Shown: positions 18,411 through 33,630, counted from the stretch's first letter. The stretch: 64,000 nucleotides of DNA from CAYYWP01 sp050176585 (GCA_050176585.1 JBFXHX010000001.1:1-64000), one strand, 5' to 3'. Notes: generated by a model from the sequence alone, not told the origin. Made by a program: numbers and translations.

Positions 18411-19748
18411 ATGCCGACGCAAGAAGTCGCACGCGTCGCGTGCTCGTCGGCGTTGTTGCGGCGCGGCGGCCATCGGCCACATCGCGTGCTCCTCGACGGC
18501 GGTGGTGAAGATTCGTGGGGCGACGGCGTGGTGCTGTACGCGCACTCGCCGGTGGCGACGCTCACCGCTTATGCCTCTGGATGGGCCCGCTGCAGCGCCG
18601 CGGGCGACGCGCGCTGGCGCTGGGGCGATCCGCTGGCGCTCTGGCAGAAATTCGTCGACGCGGCGCGCGCGGAGAACGCGCTCGCGGGCGGCGGCATCGT
18701 CACGGCGCTGAGCTATGACCTGAAGCATGCGGTGGAGCGCCTGCCGCGGCGGCTCCCGTGGCTGCAACAGCCTGTGCTGTTCGCCGCGTGCTACGACTGG
18801 GCATACCGCGCGGACTGGCGCACCCAGCGCGCGCGGATCACCGCCGCCGACGCGGCGCGGCTCGGGGCCGAGCTGGCCTGGCACGCACGGGCGGATCGCC
18901 CGGCCGCGGAACGCTCACCGCATCGCGATCTCGGCCCGCGCCGCGCGATCGGCCAGCGCGCGTATGGCGCCATGCTCGAGCGCGCGCAGGAGTACATCGC
19001 CGCCGGCCATGTCTATCAGGTGAACCTCGCGCAGCCATTTCGCGTGGCCGCAGCGCAGGTCGATGGCGCCGCGCTGGTCGCGGCGTGGTCGGAGCGCTAC
19101 CCGATGCCGTACGCGGCGTACGTGGACGCCGGCGACTTCGCGCTGGTGTCGAACTCGCCCGAGTGCTTTCTGCGCGTCGAAGGCGAGGACGTGGCCACGT
19201 TTCCAATCAAAGGCACGCGCCGTGGAGCCACAGAGGCCGCAGAGCTCGTTTCCGACGCCAAGGAGCGCGCCGAACACGTGATGATCGTCGATCTCGAGCG
19301 GAACGACCTCGGCCGGGTGTGCGTCACCGGCAGCGTCGAGGCCGGGCCGCTGTTCGCGGTGCGCGCCTACCCGCTGCTCACGCACATGGTGTCGGAAGTG
19401 CGCGGCCGGCTGCGCCCGGGGACCAGCCTGTCCGATGTGCTGCGCGCCACCTTCCCGGGCGGCTCGGTCACCGGCGCGCCCAAGATCCGCGCCATGCAGA
19501 TCATCGAAGAGCTGGAGCCGGCGCCGCGCGGGTTCTATACGGGTGCGATCGGTTGGACGGAGCCGGACGGCCGTACGACTTTCAATCTCGCCATCCGCAC
19601 GGCGACGCTCGACGCCCAGGGCCTCACGTACTGGGCCGGCGGGGGCATCGTCGCCGACTCGCGCGCAGACAGCGAGTACGCGGAGAGCCTGTTGAAAGCC
19701 GAGGCGCTGGCCCGGGCGCTGGCGGCGATGGAGAAGGTGCGGGGATGA
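18411..19748 (+). CDS. pabB: Aminodeoxychorismate synthase component I
   Basis: The 445-residue product converts chorismate and ammonia to 4-amino-4-deoxychorismate for folate. It has the chorismate-binding fold with the PabB-type lysine in FPIKGTRRG near residue 265, and HVMIVDLERNDLGRVC, GGSVTGAPKIRAMQIIEE near 350 and FNLAIRTATL. The frame opens at 18309, but ATG 18411 has AGGAAAG upstream and matches the usual start. The stop overlaps the pabC start (ATGA). The amidotransferase partner PabA is not in the window. It diverges from the HtrA-like gene over 85 bases. Confidence 0.92.
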   Translation: MPTQEVARVACSSALLRRGGHRPHRVLLDGGGEDSWGDGVVLYAHSPVATLTAYASGWARCSAAGDARWRWGDPLALWQKFVDAARAENALAGGGIVTALSYDLKHAVERLPRRLPWLQQPVLFAACYDWAYRADWRTQRARITAADAARLGAELAWHARADRPAAERSPHRDLGPRRAIGQRAYGAMLERAQEYIAAGHVYQVNLAQPFRVAAAQVDGAALVAAWSERYPMPYAAYVDAGDFALVSNSPECFLRVEGEDVATFPIKGTRRGATEAAELVSDAKERAEHVMIVDLERNDLGRVCVTGSVEAGPLFAVRAYPLLTHMVSEVRGRLRPGTSLSDVLRATFPGGSVTGAPKIRAMQIIEELEPAPRGFYTGAIGWTEPDGRTTFNLAIRTATLDAQGLTYWAGGGIVADSRADSEYAESLLKAEALARALAAMEKVRG

Positions 19749-20656
19749 CGGCGATCCACTACGTATTCCTAAACGGCCGGATCATCGACGCGCGGCGCGC
19801 GACGGTCAGTGTGTACGATCGCGGCTTGCTGTATGGCGATGGCCTGTTCGAGACCATGCGCGCCTACAAGGGCGTCGCGTTCGCGGTCGAAGAGCACTTT
19901 CACCGCCTGCGCACGTCGGCCGACATCCTCGGCCTGCCGATTCCGGACCGCGACTGGCCCGCGACGATCGGCGAGCTGCTCGATCGCAACGGCCTGGCGC
20001 GCCGCGACGCGTGGGTCCGGCTGACCGTGACGCGCGGTCCGGCCGATCCGGGCATCCTGCCGCCGGATGTCGCGCAGCCGACCGTGATCCTCATGGCCCG
20101 CGCGCTCGATCCAGCGATCGGCCGGTACCGCGAAGCGGGCATGAAGGTCGCGCTGCTGCCGTTTGCACCCGACGGCTTCATCCCCGAGCACAAATCCATC
20201 AACTACCTGCCCGCGGTCGTGGGCAAGGTCCTGGCGTCCTACCACGGCGCGCAGGAGGGCTTGTTCGTGAAGCCGGGTCAGGTGGTCACCGAGGGGACTA
20301 CCAGCTCGCTCTTCGCCGTCCGCGAGGGCGTGCTCTACACGCCGCCGCCGAGCGGCATCCTGCCGGGCATCACGCGCGCGATCGTGCTCGACCTCGCCCG
20401 CGCACATCACATCCCTGCCGAGGAGCGCGCGATCGCCCCCGCCGATCTGCGTATCGCCGACGAGGCGTTCCTCACGTCCTCGATCATCGAGCTCGCTCCC
20501 ATTGTCGAGCTCGACGGCCGGCCGCTCGGGAGCGGGCGGCCCGGGCCATTGACGCGACAGCTCGCGCATCTCTACTCGCAGGCCGTCGCGGCCTATGTGA
20601 AGGCGAAGACCGGCCGCGCGGCAGTGGACCGGCGGCAGCGCACCCGCGCGCGTTGA
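19745..20656 (+). CDS. pabC: Class IV aminotransferase fold, probable aminodeoxychorismate lyase
   Basis: The 303-residue PLP enzyme has the class IV landmarks VYDRGLLYGDGLFETMRAYKG at residues 19-39, the PLP lysine in EHKSINYLPAVVGK near 149, and GQVVTEGTTSSLFAVREG. Branched-chain aminotransferases and D-amino-acid aminotransferases share these motifs. Its ATG overlaps the pabB stop, so the likely reaction is 4-amino-4-deoxychorismate to 4-aminobenzoate plus pyruvate. That assignment rests mainly on context. The C-terminal tail (RQRTRAR) is basic and non-conserved. Confidence 0.82.
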   Translation: MTAIHYVFLNGRIIDARRATVSVYDRGLLYGDGLFETMRAYKGVAFAVEEHFHRLRTSADILGLPIPDRDWPATIGELLDRNGLARRDAWVRLTVTRGPADPGILPPDVAQPTVILMARALDPAIGRYREAGMKVALLPFAPDGFIPEHKSINYLPAVVGKVLASYHGAQEGLFVKPGQVVTEGTTSSLFAVREGVLYTPPPSGILPGITRAIVLDLARAHHIPAEERAIAPADLRIADEAFLTSSIIELAPIVELDGRPLGSGRPGPLTRQLAHLYSQAVAAYVKAKTGRAAVDRRQRTRAR

Positions 20657-20713
20657 GGCACGGTGCGCGCGCCGGTTGAATTGCCGGCAGCGCGCCGTCT
20701 ACGTTCGCGACCG

Positions 20714-22246
20714 ATGACGACGACCATGTCGCTGGCGCGCTTGCTCGACGAGCCGTGCGCCCGTCACCCCGACAAGCTCGCGGTGGTGGACGGCGCCCGC
20801 CGCGTGAGCTGCGCCGCGCTCCGCGCTATCGGCGACCGGCTGGCGGCCGCTTTCGCCGACGCGGGAATGCGCGGGCAACGAGTGGCCACGCTGCTGCCGA
20901 ACGGCATCGAGCTTCTCGGCTGTTATCTCGGCTGCTGGGCCAGCGGCGCGGTCGCGGTGCCGTTCGAGTACGTCGATGCGCCGCCCGAGATTCGCTACGG
21001 CCTCACCGACAGCGGCGCGCAGTGGCTCATCGTTCACGAGGACAAGCTCGACGATCTGGTGCAGGTCGATCTGCGGCAGACCGCCGTCGAGACCGTGTTC
21101 GTCGTCGGGGCGCCGCGACCCGGTCAGCGCGCCTTCGCGCCTCTGATGGCGACCGCCCCGCGGCCGCTGCCGCCGCCGGCGCCCGATGACCTCGCGTTCA
21201 TCCTGTACACCTCCGGCTCCACGGCGCTGCCCAAGGGCGTCATGCATTCGCACGCCTCGGCGGCCGGCGTCGTCGCCAGCGTGTGTGCGGCGCTCCCGGC
21301 GATGGACGCCGACGCGCGCATGGTCGTGCACGACTCGGTAAGCCACATGGGCGGGTGGATCGAGGTGTTTCCGCTGCTATGGCGCGGCGGGACCGCAGTG
21401 CTCGAAGCGGATTTTGAGCCGTCGCGGTTCTACGGCGACCTGCGCGAGTGGCGGCCTACGATCGTCGGGGCGCACGTGGACCACCTGTGGCAGATCGTAC
21501 GGCAGCCCGGCGCGCAACGCGCCGATTTCGCCTCGGTGCGCACCGTGTTCACCGGTGGTGACGAGCTGCCGCTGTCGCTGCAGCGCGCCTTCATGGCGCT
21601 GAGCGGCCAGCCGATCCAGGTCGGCTGGGGCATGACGGAAGCGATCTGGCTCACCATCGCGAGCCGCCCCGAGCTCGAGCGGCGCGGATACATGGGGCGT
21701 CCGGTCGATCGGGTCGAGTTGCGCGTCGTAGGAGCGGACGACCGGGACGTGGCGGACGGCGCCGCAGGTGAGCTGTGGGTGAGAGGGCCCATGGTCTCCC
21801 CGGGCTACTGGAACAAGCCGGAAGCCGACCGCGAGGTCTTCGCGAACGGCTGGTTGCGCACCGGTGACATGGGCCTGCGCGACGCGAACGGCGACTATTG
21901 GTTTACCGGCCGCCGCAAGCAGATCATCGAGCGGAACAGCGAGAACATCACCCCGGGCGAGATCGAGCAGGCGCTCTACCGCCACCCCGCGGTCGCGGAA
22001 GCGGCGGCGTTCGGCGTGCCGGACGCCGACGAGGGGCAGGTGCCGATCGCCTACGTGCTGTTCAAGAGCGGGGCGCGTGCGTCGGAAGAGGCGCTGAAGG
22101 CGTTCCTGGCGATGCAGATCGCGGCCTTCAAGATCCCGGCGCGCATCTTCGCGCTGGACGAGATGCCGCTCACGCATTCGGGCAAGATCGACCACCAGGC
22201 GCTGGCGGCGCGCTACGCGCGCGAGCAACAGCCCGGAACGCCGTAG
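20714..22246 (+). CDS. AMP-forming acyl-CoA synthetase
   Basis: The 510-residue ANL-family ligase activates a carboxylate as the adenylate and transfers it to CoA. It shows the P-loop YTSGSTALPKG near residue 164, GWGMTEAIW near 308, the hinge/ATP motif WLRTGDMGLRDANGDYWFTG and the catalytic lysine in THSGKIDHQ near 490. The GRRKQIIERNSENITPGEIE block resembles crotonobetaine/carnitine-type and medium-chain ligases, but the substrate is not defined. ATG 20714 lies 57 bases after pabC; a longer frame upstream is unlikely. It is followed by a transporter gene, perhaps for the same acid. Confidence 0.88.
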   Translation: MTTTMSLARLLDEPCARHPDKLAVVDGARRVSCAALRAIGDRLAAAFADAGMRGQRVATLLPNGIELLGCYLGCWASGAVAVPFEYVDAPPEIRYGLTDSGAQWLIVHEDKLDDLVQVDLRQTAVETVFVVGAPRPGQRAFAPLMATAPRPLPPPAPDDLAFILYTSGSTALPKGVMHSHASAAGVVASVCAALPAMDADARMVVHDSVSHMGGWIEVFPLLWRGGTAVLEADFEPSRFYGDLREWRPTIVGAHVDHLWQIVRQPGAQRADFASVRTVFTGGDELPLSLQRAFMALSGQPIQVGWGMTEAIWLTIASRPELERRGYMGRPVDRVELRVVGADDRDVADGAAGELWVRGPMVSPGYWNKPEADREVFANGWLRTGDMGLRDANGDYWFTGRRKQIIERNSENITPGEIEQALYRHPAVAEAAAFGVPDADEGQVPIAYVLFKSGARASEEALKAFLAMQIAAFKIPARIFALDEMPLTHSGKIDHQALAARYAREQQPGTP

Positions 22247-22350
22247 GCCATCCGAACACGCGTCCGCCCGTGCGCGCCTGCTCGGTCGCCTGCCCGCTCC
22301 GCGCCGCGCCTGTCAACGGCTGAGCGTTCGGCATAGATTCCGCGCCCGCC

Positions 22351-23676
22351 ATGGACAGCCACGAGACCGACACGCGGTGGACGATCCTCTGGCTGCTGGT
22401 GCTGATCAGCGTCGTGCGCAGCATGGACGCGGTCAACTTTTCGGTGGCCGCGAAACAGATCATGCCGGAGTATGGGCTGTCCCACGTGCAGATGGGGCTG
22501 TTGTATACGTCGTTCACGCTCGGGTACGCGCTGTTTCACGTACCCGGCGGCTGGCTGGGTGACACGTTCGGCCCGCGCCGGGTGCTCACCGCCGCGGTGC
22601 TGTGGTGGTCGGTGTTCACGGCGCTCACCGCGCTTGCGGGCCAGGGCTGGCTCGCCGCCCTGTTTGGACCCGTCGGATCATTCATGGTCGTGCGCTTCTG
22701 CATCGGCATGGGCGAGAGCGCGGGCTACCCGACCGCGAACCGCGCTATCGCCAGCTGGATGGCACCGAACGAGCGCGCACGGGCCGTCGGGTTGCTGCTC
22801 GCCGGCATGGGCATCGGCTACGGGCTGGCGCCGCCGATCGTGTCGTGGATCATGATCCACCGCGGCTGGCGCGCCGCCTTCTATGTCTTTGGGCTGCTCG
22901 GCATCGCGTTGGCGGCGTGGTGGTACGCGTATGCGACCGACGCGCCGGAAGAGCATCCGCGCGTGTCCGCGGCGGAGCTCCGGCGCATTCGGAGCGCCGG
23001 GCCCGTGGAGAAACGCCCGACGCCCTGGCGGGCCATACTCACCCACCGCGATGTGCTGCTGCTCACCCTGGCGATGTTCGGCTACGGGTACGGCGGCTAC
23101 GTCTTCCAATCCTGGTTCTACCTGTACCTCGTCGACGTGCGCGGTTTCTCCGTGCTGCAGGCCGGTTGGCTGACCGCGGCGCCATTCGTCGCGATCACGA
23201 TCTTCGGCCCGCTCGGGGGTGCGCTGTCCGACGCATTGGGAAAGCGGTACGGCATCACCGTCGGGCGGCGCGCGGTGGCGATGTCCGGCTTCGTGCTCGC
23301 CGCGCTCTGTTTGTACACCGGAGCGCTAGTGGCAGATGGCCATGCAGCCGTGTTCCTTCTGGCCCTCGCCGCCGGCTCTTTGTACTTCGGCGGGGCCGCG
23401 ATGGTCGCGGCGTGCATCGACATCGGCGGCCCGCACTCGGGCACGATCTACGGCGTCACCGTAACGCTCTTCCAGCTCGCCGGCGTCGTGGCGCCCACGC
23501 TCACGCCGATCGTCGCCGAGCGCTTCGGCTGGACTGCGGCCTTGCAGCTCGCCGCGCTCGTGGCGCTTGGCACCGCGGGGCTGTGGCTGTTGATCAATCC
23601 GGCGAATCGGATCGAGGCGGCCGAAGATTTTTCACGGCAGAGGCGCAGAGGCGCGGACATCCAGTGCTCGAAATAG
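22351..23676 (+). CDS. MFS transporter, anion:cation symporter-like
   Basis: The 441-residue protein has 12 predicted membrane helices and the MFS loop motif GWLGDTFGPRRVLTA after helix 2. The stretch GESAGYPTANRAIASWMAPNERARA is characteristic of the ACS subfamily (hexuronate, phthalate and similar organic acids). The substrate is unknown. The last codons (EDFSRQRRRGADIQCSK) come from the left arm of a palindromic intergenic repeat, so the native C-terminus was probably altered by it. It converges with uvrA; the stop codons are about 20 bases apart. Confidence 0.88.
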   Translation: MDSHETDTRWTILWLLVLISVVRSMDAVNFSVAAKQIMPEYGLSHVQMGLLYTSFTLGYALFHVPGGWLGDTFGPRRVLTAAVLWWSVFTALTALAGQGWLAALFGPVGSFMVVRFCIGMGESAGYPTANRAIASWMAPNERARAVGLLLAGMGIGYGLAPPIVSWIMIHRGWRAAFYVFGLLGIALAAWWYAYATDAPEEHPRVSAAELRRIRSAGPVEKRPTPWRAILTHRDVLLLTLAMFGYGYGGYVFQSWFYLYLVDVRGFSVLQAGWLTAAPFVAITIFGPLGGALSDALGKRYGITVGRRAVAMSGFVLAALCLYTGALVADGHAAVFLLALAAGSLYFGGAAMVAACIDIGGPHSGTIYGVTVTLFQLAGVVAPTLTPIVAERFGWTAALQLAALVALGTAGLWLLINPANRIEAAEDFSRQRRRGADIQCSK

Positions 23677-23695
23677 GCTCCCCTGCCTCTGCGGC

Positions 23696-23715
<20 letters not shown>
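23629..23715. repeat. Palindromic GCAGAGRCGC repeat spanning two gene ends (copy 1)
   Basis: The left arm (about 23630-23656, TTCACGGCAGAGGCGCAGAG) and right arm (about 23686-23715) are imperfect inverted copies able to fold as one hairpin. The left arm encodes the last residues of the MFS protein; the right arm encodes the terminal SPQRR and stop of UvrA. Related elements are at 60309-60410 and at the end of the pentapeptide gene. It may terminate both convergent transcripts. Confidence 0.7.
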
Positions 23716-29317
<5,602 letters not shown>

Positions 29318-29843
29318 TATCCGAGGCTCGTGAATCGAGAGACTATATCGGAGCCCGGTCGAGAGGCGGAAGAGGGGCCGGGAAGAGCCCTTCACCGCGG
29401 ACAGGCGAAGCGCGCAGGCCGCGCTGATTGTTCCGCGTCCGCGATCTCCTCACCTCTGCGGCCAAATGGTCGACCGGCTCTCGGGCCCGTGTGAGCGCTC
29501 GCGGGGGTTTACCCGCGCGATCCCGGGGCTTCTCTCCGATGCAGCCGCGGGACCTGTGCCCGCACGGCGGCGCGCGGCTATGCAGCGACGGCGCGGCGCG
29601 ATGGCAGAGGGCGCCGAATACGCGTCCAAACCGCGGCCCGCCATGCGCACTGTCGACCGTTGCCACCCAGCTTCCCCGCCGGGCTATGGCTTTGCGGAGC
29701 GGTCACACAGATCGTCAGCTGCGAGACGTGATGATGGGAAGACATACTGCCGATCGAGCGAGCGCGGGCTGGCCGCGCGCGCGGTCGCGCCACGCGGGCG
29801 CGCAGCCGGCGTTCAGTTGGTCGTGGCTCCGCTCAGGTGTCGA
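29318..29843. other. Intergenic region between uvrA and a membrane-protein gene
   Basis: No convincing gene is seen in these 526 bases; the open frames show no family resemblance. The region holds one copy of a dispersed 23-base repeat core (29543-29565) and must carry the promoters of both divergent neighbours. The sequence just upstream of uvrA has weak similarity to the region beside the second repeat copy near 30780-30850. Confidence 0.6.
29543..29565 (-). repeat. Dispersed intergenic repeat core (copy 1)
   Basis: Read on the minus strand this begins GTGCGGGCACAGGTCCCGCG and is identical over 23 bases to 30727-30749 on the plus strand. The two copies lie in inverted orientation on either side of the gene at 29844. 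Shorter matches are at 47075 and 35604. Confidence 0.75.
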
Positions 29844-30356
29844 GTGAACATTCTCACGCTCAACCTTCTCCTCAATGTAATTGTCTTCTGGCTCGCAATT
29901 CGGTTGTACCTGATACCGCGGCTCGCGACCGTCGAGCCGCGCACCATCCTCGTTCCGATACTGCTCCTGCACGCTACCAGGCACCTCGGGCTCATGTTCC
30001 TGGCGCCCGGTGCGACGTACCCGGGGCTTCCGCCTCGCTTCGCGTATCCCGCCGCCTTTGGGGACCTCCTCGCCGCGATTCTGGCACTGGTGGCATTGCC
30101 GTCCGTCCTGCGGCGGGCACCCACCGCCAAGGCGTTGGTATGGATCTTCAATGTGGAAGGAAGCCTCGATCTCGTCGCGGCAATCGCGCTGGCGACTCTC
30201 TACAATGCGCCCCCGTATATGGGGCCCGCATACTGGATCCCGGCCTTTTGGGTGCCGGCGTTATTGGTGACGCACTACGTGACCTTCCGGCTGCTTCGGC
30301 AGCCGTGGCCGCAACCGGCAGCCGAGGGAGAACGGCGCGTGTCGATGAACGCGTGA
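29844..30356 (+). CDS. Hypothetical four-helix membrane protein
   Basis: The 170-residue protein of unknown function has about four membrane helices (NILTLNLLLNVIVFWLAIRL; FGDLLAAILALVALPSVL; GSLDLVAAIALATLYNA; WIPAFWVPALLVTHYVTF). The motif LHATRHLGLMFLAPG between helices 1 and 2 carries two histidines and may be conserved. GTG 29844 is the likely start; a GTG 21 bases earlier is also possible. It stands alone, flanked by inverted copies of a dispersed repeat. Hydrophobic segments and codon use support a real gene. Confidence 0.65.
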   Translation: MNILTLNLLLNVIVFWLAIRLYLIPRLATVEPRTILVPILLLHATRHLGLMFLAPGATYPGLPPRFAYPAAFGDLLAAILALVALPSVLRRAPTAKALVWIFNVEGSLDLVAAIALATLYNAPPYMGPAYWIPAFWVPALLVTHYVTFRLLRQPWPQPAAEGERRVSMNA

Positions 30357-30859
30357 TCTGAAGATCGGCGATGGGCTGCGTGGTTCCTGTTCGTGAGATG
30401 CGTACTGGCCGCACGGCGGTGGATCGACCGCGTGCACACAGCTTCGCCACACGCCTCCCCTCGCGGGGGTATGCAGCGCCGGCGCCTGGCGCGCCTCGGC
30501 TGCAGCTGTTGCGACCGTGGCCGGCGGTTACAGGACCGGTCTTCTCAGCGGGTGCGCTCGGGTGCGCGTTAGCGAAGCCCGCCCTTCAACGGCCATGTTG
30601 TAAATGCCGCCACCCGGAGCACCGTTATCGACGTGTCGGTCACCGCATGCTTGTTGGACAGGAGACCGGTGAGGCGCACGCGCGGACATTCGCCAGACCG
30701 CCCACGGGGTGGTGCTCCGCGCCCACGTGCGGGCACAGGTCCCGCGGCTACACCGGAAAGGAGATCCCGCGCCCGTGGAGAGCGCGCGCTCGAAATGAGC
30801 AGCGTCGCCTTCGCGCCGCGGCGATCTGCGCTGAAAGCGGGGGGAGGAGGCGGCGCCTG
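30357..30859. other. Intergenic region between convergent genes
   Basis: 503 bases with no supported gene lie between the membrane-protein gene and the end of the CoxS-type gene. The region contains the second copy of the dispersed repeat. Open frames in it are repeat-derived and resemble no protein family. Confidence 0.6.
30727..30749 (+). repeat. Dispersed intergenic repeat core (copy 2)
   Basis: Identical over 23 bases to the minus-strand copy at 29543-29565. Weaker similarity continues rightward (ACCGGAAAGGAGATCCCGCG here against a diverged version in copy 1). Confidence 0.75.
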
Positions 30860-31339
30860 CTACCGACGCCACTTGCGCGCCGCGAGCTTTACGGCGGCGA
30901 TGATCTCCGGGTAGGCGCCGCAGCGGCACAGGTTGCCGGACAGGTAGTGGCGGATCTCGTCCTCGCTCGGGTCGGCGTTCTCGGCGAGAAGCTGGCGGGT
31001 CATCAGCACGAAGCCGGGCGTGCAAAAGCCGCACTGGAAGGCGCCGGTGTCGATGAACGCTTCCTGCACCGCATCCAGACCGCCGGCGGGATCCGCGTGC
31101 TCGATGGTCGTGATCTCGGCGCCGTCCGCGAAGGCGGCGAGGAACAGGCAACCGGAAACGGCGCGCCCGTCGATGAGGACCGTGCAGCACCCGCAGAGGC
31201 CCTGCGCGCAGCTCTCGCGCGCGCCATACAGGCCGAAGCGATTCTGCAGCAGCTCGACCAGGTTCTCGTGCGGCGCGACCGACGCGCGCACTGCTTCGCC
31301 GTTGAGCCGGAACTGGATGGTGCGCGGCGCGGCGCTCAT
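30860..31339 (-). CDS. Molybdenum hydroxylase iron-sulfur subunit (CoxS/XdhC type)
   Basis: The 159-residue subunit carries two [2Fe-2S] clusters. The plant-ferredoxin-like N-domain has CAQGLCGCC and a later Cys in VSGC; the helical C-domain has CGFCTPGFVLM and GNLCRCGAYP. It passes electrons from the molybdopterin subunit to FAD. Its ATG overlaps the stop of the large-subunit gene (ATGA), so it is last in the order CoxM-CoxL-CoxS. The substrate of the complex is unknown. Confidence 0.93.
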   Translation of the reverse strand: MSAAPRTIQFRLNGEAVRASVAPHENLVELLQNRFGLYGARESCAQGLCGCCTVLIDGRAVSGCLFLAAFADGAEITTIEHADPAGGLDAVQEAFIDTGAFQCGFCTPGFVLMTRQLLAENADPSEDEIRHYLSGNLCRCGAYPEIIAAVKLAARKWRR

Positions 31340-33630
31340 GGCAACTCGGCCTCCCGGCACTGGTCCTGTGCCGCGCGGAGCGCGCGGTAGAGGACCTCCG
31401 GGCTAAGCGGCAGCGAGGTGATGCGCACGCCGACGGCATCGTGGATCGCGTTCGCTATCGCCGGTGACACGGCGAACGTCCCGGTCTCGCCGGCGCCCTT
31501 GCCGCCGAACGGACCAGTGCGCTGCTCGGCCGGGACCGCCTCGTTGATGATCTCGCCGGGCAGGTCGAGCATGCCGGGGATCTTGTAGTCGGCGAGCGAC
31601 GCGTTCGTGAGCTGCCCGCCCTCGAAGGCCATTTTCTCGAACAAGGTGCAGCCGAGCTGCATGATCGCGGCGCCGGAGAGCTGGGTCTCGACGATCTTCG
31701 GATTGATCGGCGTGCCGACGTCCGCCACGTTCACCAGGCGGTTCACGCGCACCGCCCCGGTCTCGAGGTCCACTTCGACCTCCGCGCCGGCGCCGCCGAT
31801 CATCCAGAACGGCGTGGCATTCGGCGTGAGGCCGCGCGTATCCGGCGCCGCGTAGGTCGAGGCGAAGCTGCCTATGCCGACGACGTTGCCGGCCTGCATG
31901 CCGTAGCGCTTGCGGAAGATCGCGCCGATCGGCGCGTCATCCGCGAGCCCGGCTTCGGCAGCGAGCGTGCGGAGCTTGTCGCGCGCGTCCTCGGCCGCGA
32001 GCTTCACGGCATTCCCCATGTGGTAGAGCGAGCGCGAGCCGAGCGTGGCCATGTCGTACGGCGTCACGTCCGTGTCCGAGTGCACCACCGCAACCGATTC
32101 CGCCGCGACACCCAGGACCTCGGCGGCGATCTGCGCCATCGCGGTATCCGACCCCTGCCCCATGTCCACGGTGCCGCACTGCACGATGCAGCTGCCGTCC
32201 GCGTGGAGCGTCAGCTGCGCCACCGACGTCGTCGGCGAGATGCACGCCTTGAAGCCGATCGCGATGCCGCGGCCGCGCCGCACGGACCCATTGCCGCGAT
32301 CGAACGGGCGCTCCCAGGACATCAGCGTTCCGAGCCGCTCGAGCACGCGCTCGATTGCCGCATCCTGCATCACGGTTCCGGTCGCCTGCGGGCGGCCGTC
32401 GCGCAGCACGTTCAACCGCCGGAACGCGAGCGGTTCGATGCCGAGGTCGCGCGCGATCAGGTCGGTGTGGCTCTCGTACGCCCACACCAGCTGCGGAATG
32501 CCGAACCCGCGCAGCGCCCCGGCGGGCGGCAGGTTCGTGTACAGCGCGTACGAATCCACCGCGACGTGCTCGATGTCGTACGGCCCCGCGGCGGTAAAGC
32601 CCGACTTCTGCGTCACGCGCGGGCCGATGTCGGCATACGCGCCGCCGTTCCACCACACCTCGCAGCGCCGCGCCGTCACGCGCCCATCTCGATCGACGCC
32701 GCTGGTGATCCGGAACGTGCTCGCGTGCTTGGTGATGGTGAAGAACTGCTCCTCCATCGCGAGCGCGATCTTCACCGGCCGGCGCACGACCAGCGCGAGC
32801 GCGGCGACCAGCGCCTCCAGCTTGATGTACAGCTTGGCGCCGAAGCCGCCGCCGAGGAAGGGAACGCGCACCCGCACGCGGTTTTCCGGCCAGCCGAGCA
32901 ACCGGGCCACCTCGCTGCGCACGAACGACGGGCTCTGCGAAGCCGTGTGGATGGTCAGCGCCGCGCCGGTGGTCTCCGCGACCGACACGATCGGCTCGAG
33001 CGGCGTGTGCATTACCTGCTGAGTGCGGAACGTGTGCGTGTAGACGCGCTCGGCCTGCGCGAGCGCGCGATCGACGTCGCCACGCCGCAGATGGAAGTCG
33101 AGCGCGATGTTGGTGTTGGCGCGGCCCTGCAAGTGCTTGAGATCGGGAAACGTGCCGGCGGGCTTCAGCACGTCGTGGACGATGGCGCCAGCCGTCGCCG
33201 CTTCGACCTCGTCGAACACGGCCGGGAGCTCCTCGTACTCGACGGCGATGTGGCGGGCGGCGATCTCGGCGACGTGCGGATCGGCGGCGAGCACGACCGC
33301 GACCGGCTCGCCGACGTAGCGCACTTTCTCGAGCGCGAGGATCGGTTGATCGTGGAAGGCGGGGCCATAGTACGGTTCGGGCACGACGGCACGGATGTCC
33401 TCACCCGTCACGACGCGGTGTACGCCCTCGACCATCTGGGCCGCCGCCGTATCCATGTGCCGGATGCGCGCGTGCGGCACAGTGCTGCGGAAGATCTTCC
33501 CGTACAACATCCCCGGCAGGCGCAGGTTGTGGATGTATTCCGCGCGCCCGGTGACCTTCTGCCAGGCCTCGAGGCGCGGGATCGAGCGGCCCACCTGACG
33601 CGGACGGGCGCTCTGGTCAGCGGCTCCCAT
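31336..33630 (-). CDS. Molybdenum hydroxylase large subunit (xanthine dehydrogenase family)
   Basis: The 764-residue catalytic subunit binds molybdopterin cytosine dinucleotide. It shows GRAEYIHNLRLPGMLYGKI at the N-terminus, FLGGGFGAKLYIKLE near residue 253, PPAGALRGFGIPQLVWAYE, GTVDMGQGSDTAMAQIAAEV and the active-site glutamate in GPFGGKGAGETGTF near 713. It lacks the AYRCSFR loop of true CO dehydrogenase, so it is a general hydroxylase for an aromatic, N-heterocyclic or aldehyde substrate. The start ATG 33630 overlaps the stop of the FAD-subunit gene. Confidence 0.93.
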   Translation of the reverse strand: MGAADQSARPRQVGRSIPRLEAWQKVTGRAEYIHNLRLPGMLYGKIFRSTVPHARIRHMDTAAAQMVEGVHRVVTGEDIRAVVPEPYYGPAFHDQPILALEKVRYVGEPVAVVLAADPHVAEIAARHIAVEYEELPAVFDEVEAATAGAIVHDVLKPAGTFPDLKHLQGRANTNIALDFHLRRGDVDRALAQAERVYTHTFRTQQVMHTPLEPIVSVAETTGAALTIHTASQSPSFVRSEVARLLGWPENRVRVRVPFLGGGFGAKLYIKLEALVAALALVVRRPVKIALAMEEQFFTITKHASTFRITSGVDRDGRVTARRCEVWWNGGAYADIGPRVTQKSGFTAAGPYDIEHVAVDSYALYTNLPPAGALRGFGIPQLVWAYESHTDLIARDLGIEPLAFRRLNVLRDGRPQATGTVMQDAAIERVLERLGTLMSWERPFDRGNGSVRRGRGIAIGFKACISPTTSVAQLTLHADGSCIVQCGTVDMGQGSDTAMAQIAAEVLGVAAESVAVVHSDTDVTPYDMATLGSRSLYHMGNAVKLAAEDARDKLRTLAAEAGLADDAPIGAIFRKRYGMQAGNVVGIGSFASTYAAPDTRGLTPNATPFWMIGGAGAEVEVDLETGAVRVNRLVNVADVGTPINPKIVETQLSGAAIMQLGCTLFEKMAFEGGQLTNASLADYKIPGMLDLPGEIINEAVPAEQRTGPFGGKGAGETGTFAVSPAIANAIHDAVGVRITSLPLSPEVLYRALRAAQDQCREAELP

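Noticed and set aside
19210..19250. A CACAGAGGCCGCAGAG match to the palindromic repeat inside pabB
   Set aside because: It encodes normal PabB sequence right after the FPIKGTRRG motif and has no inverted partner; a coincidence.
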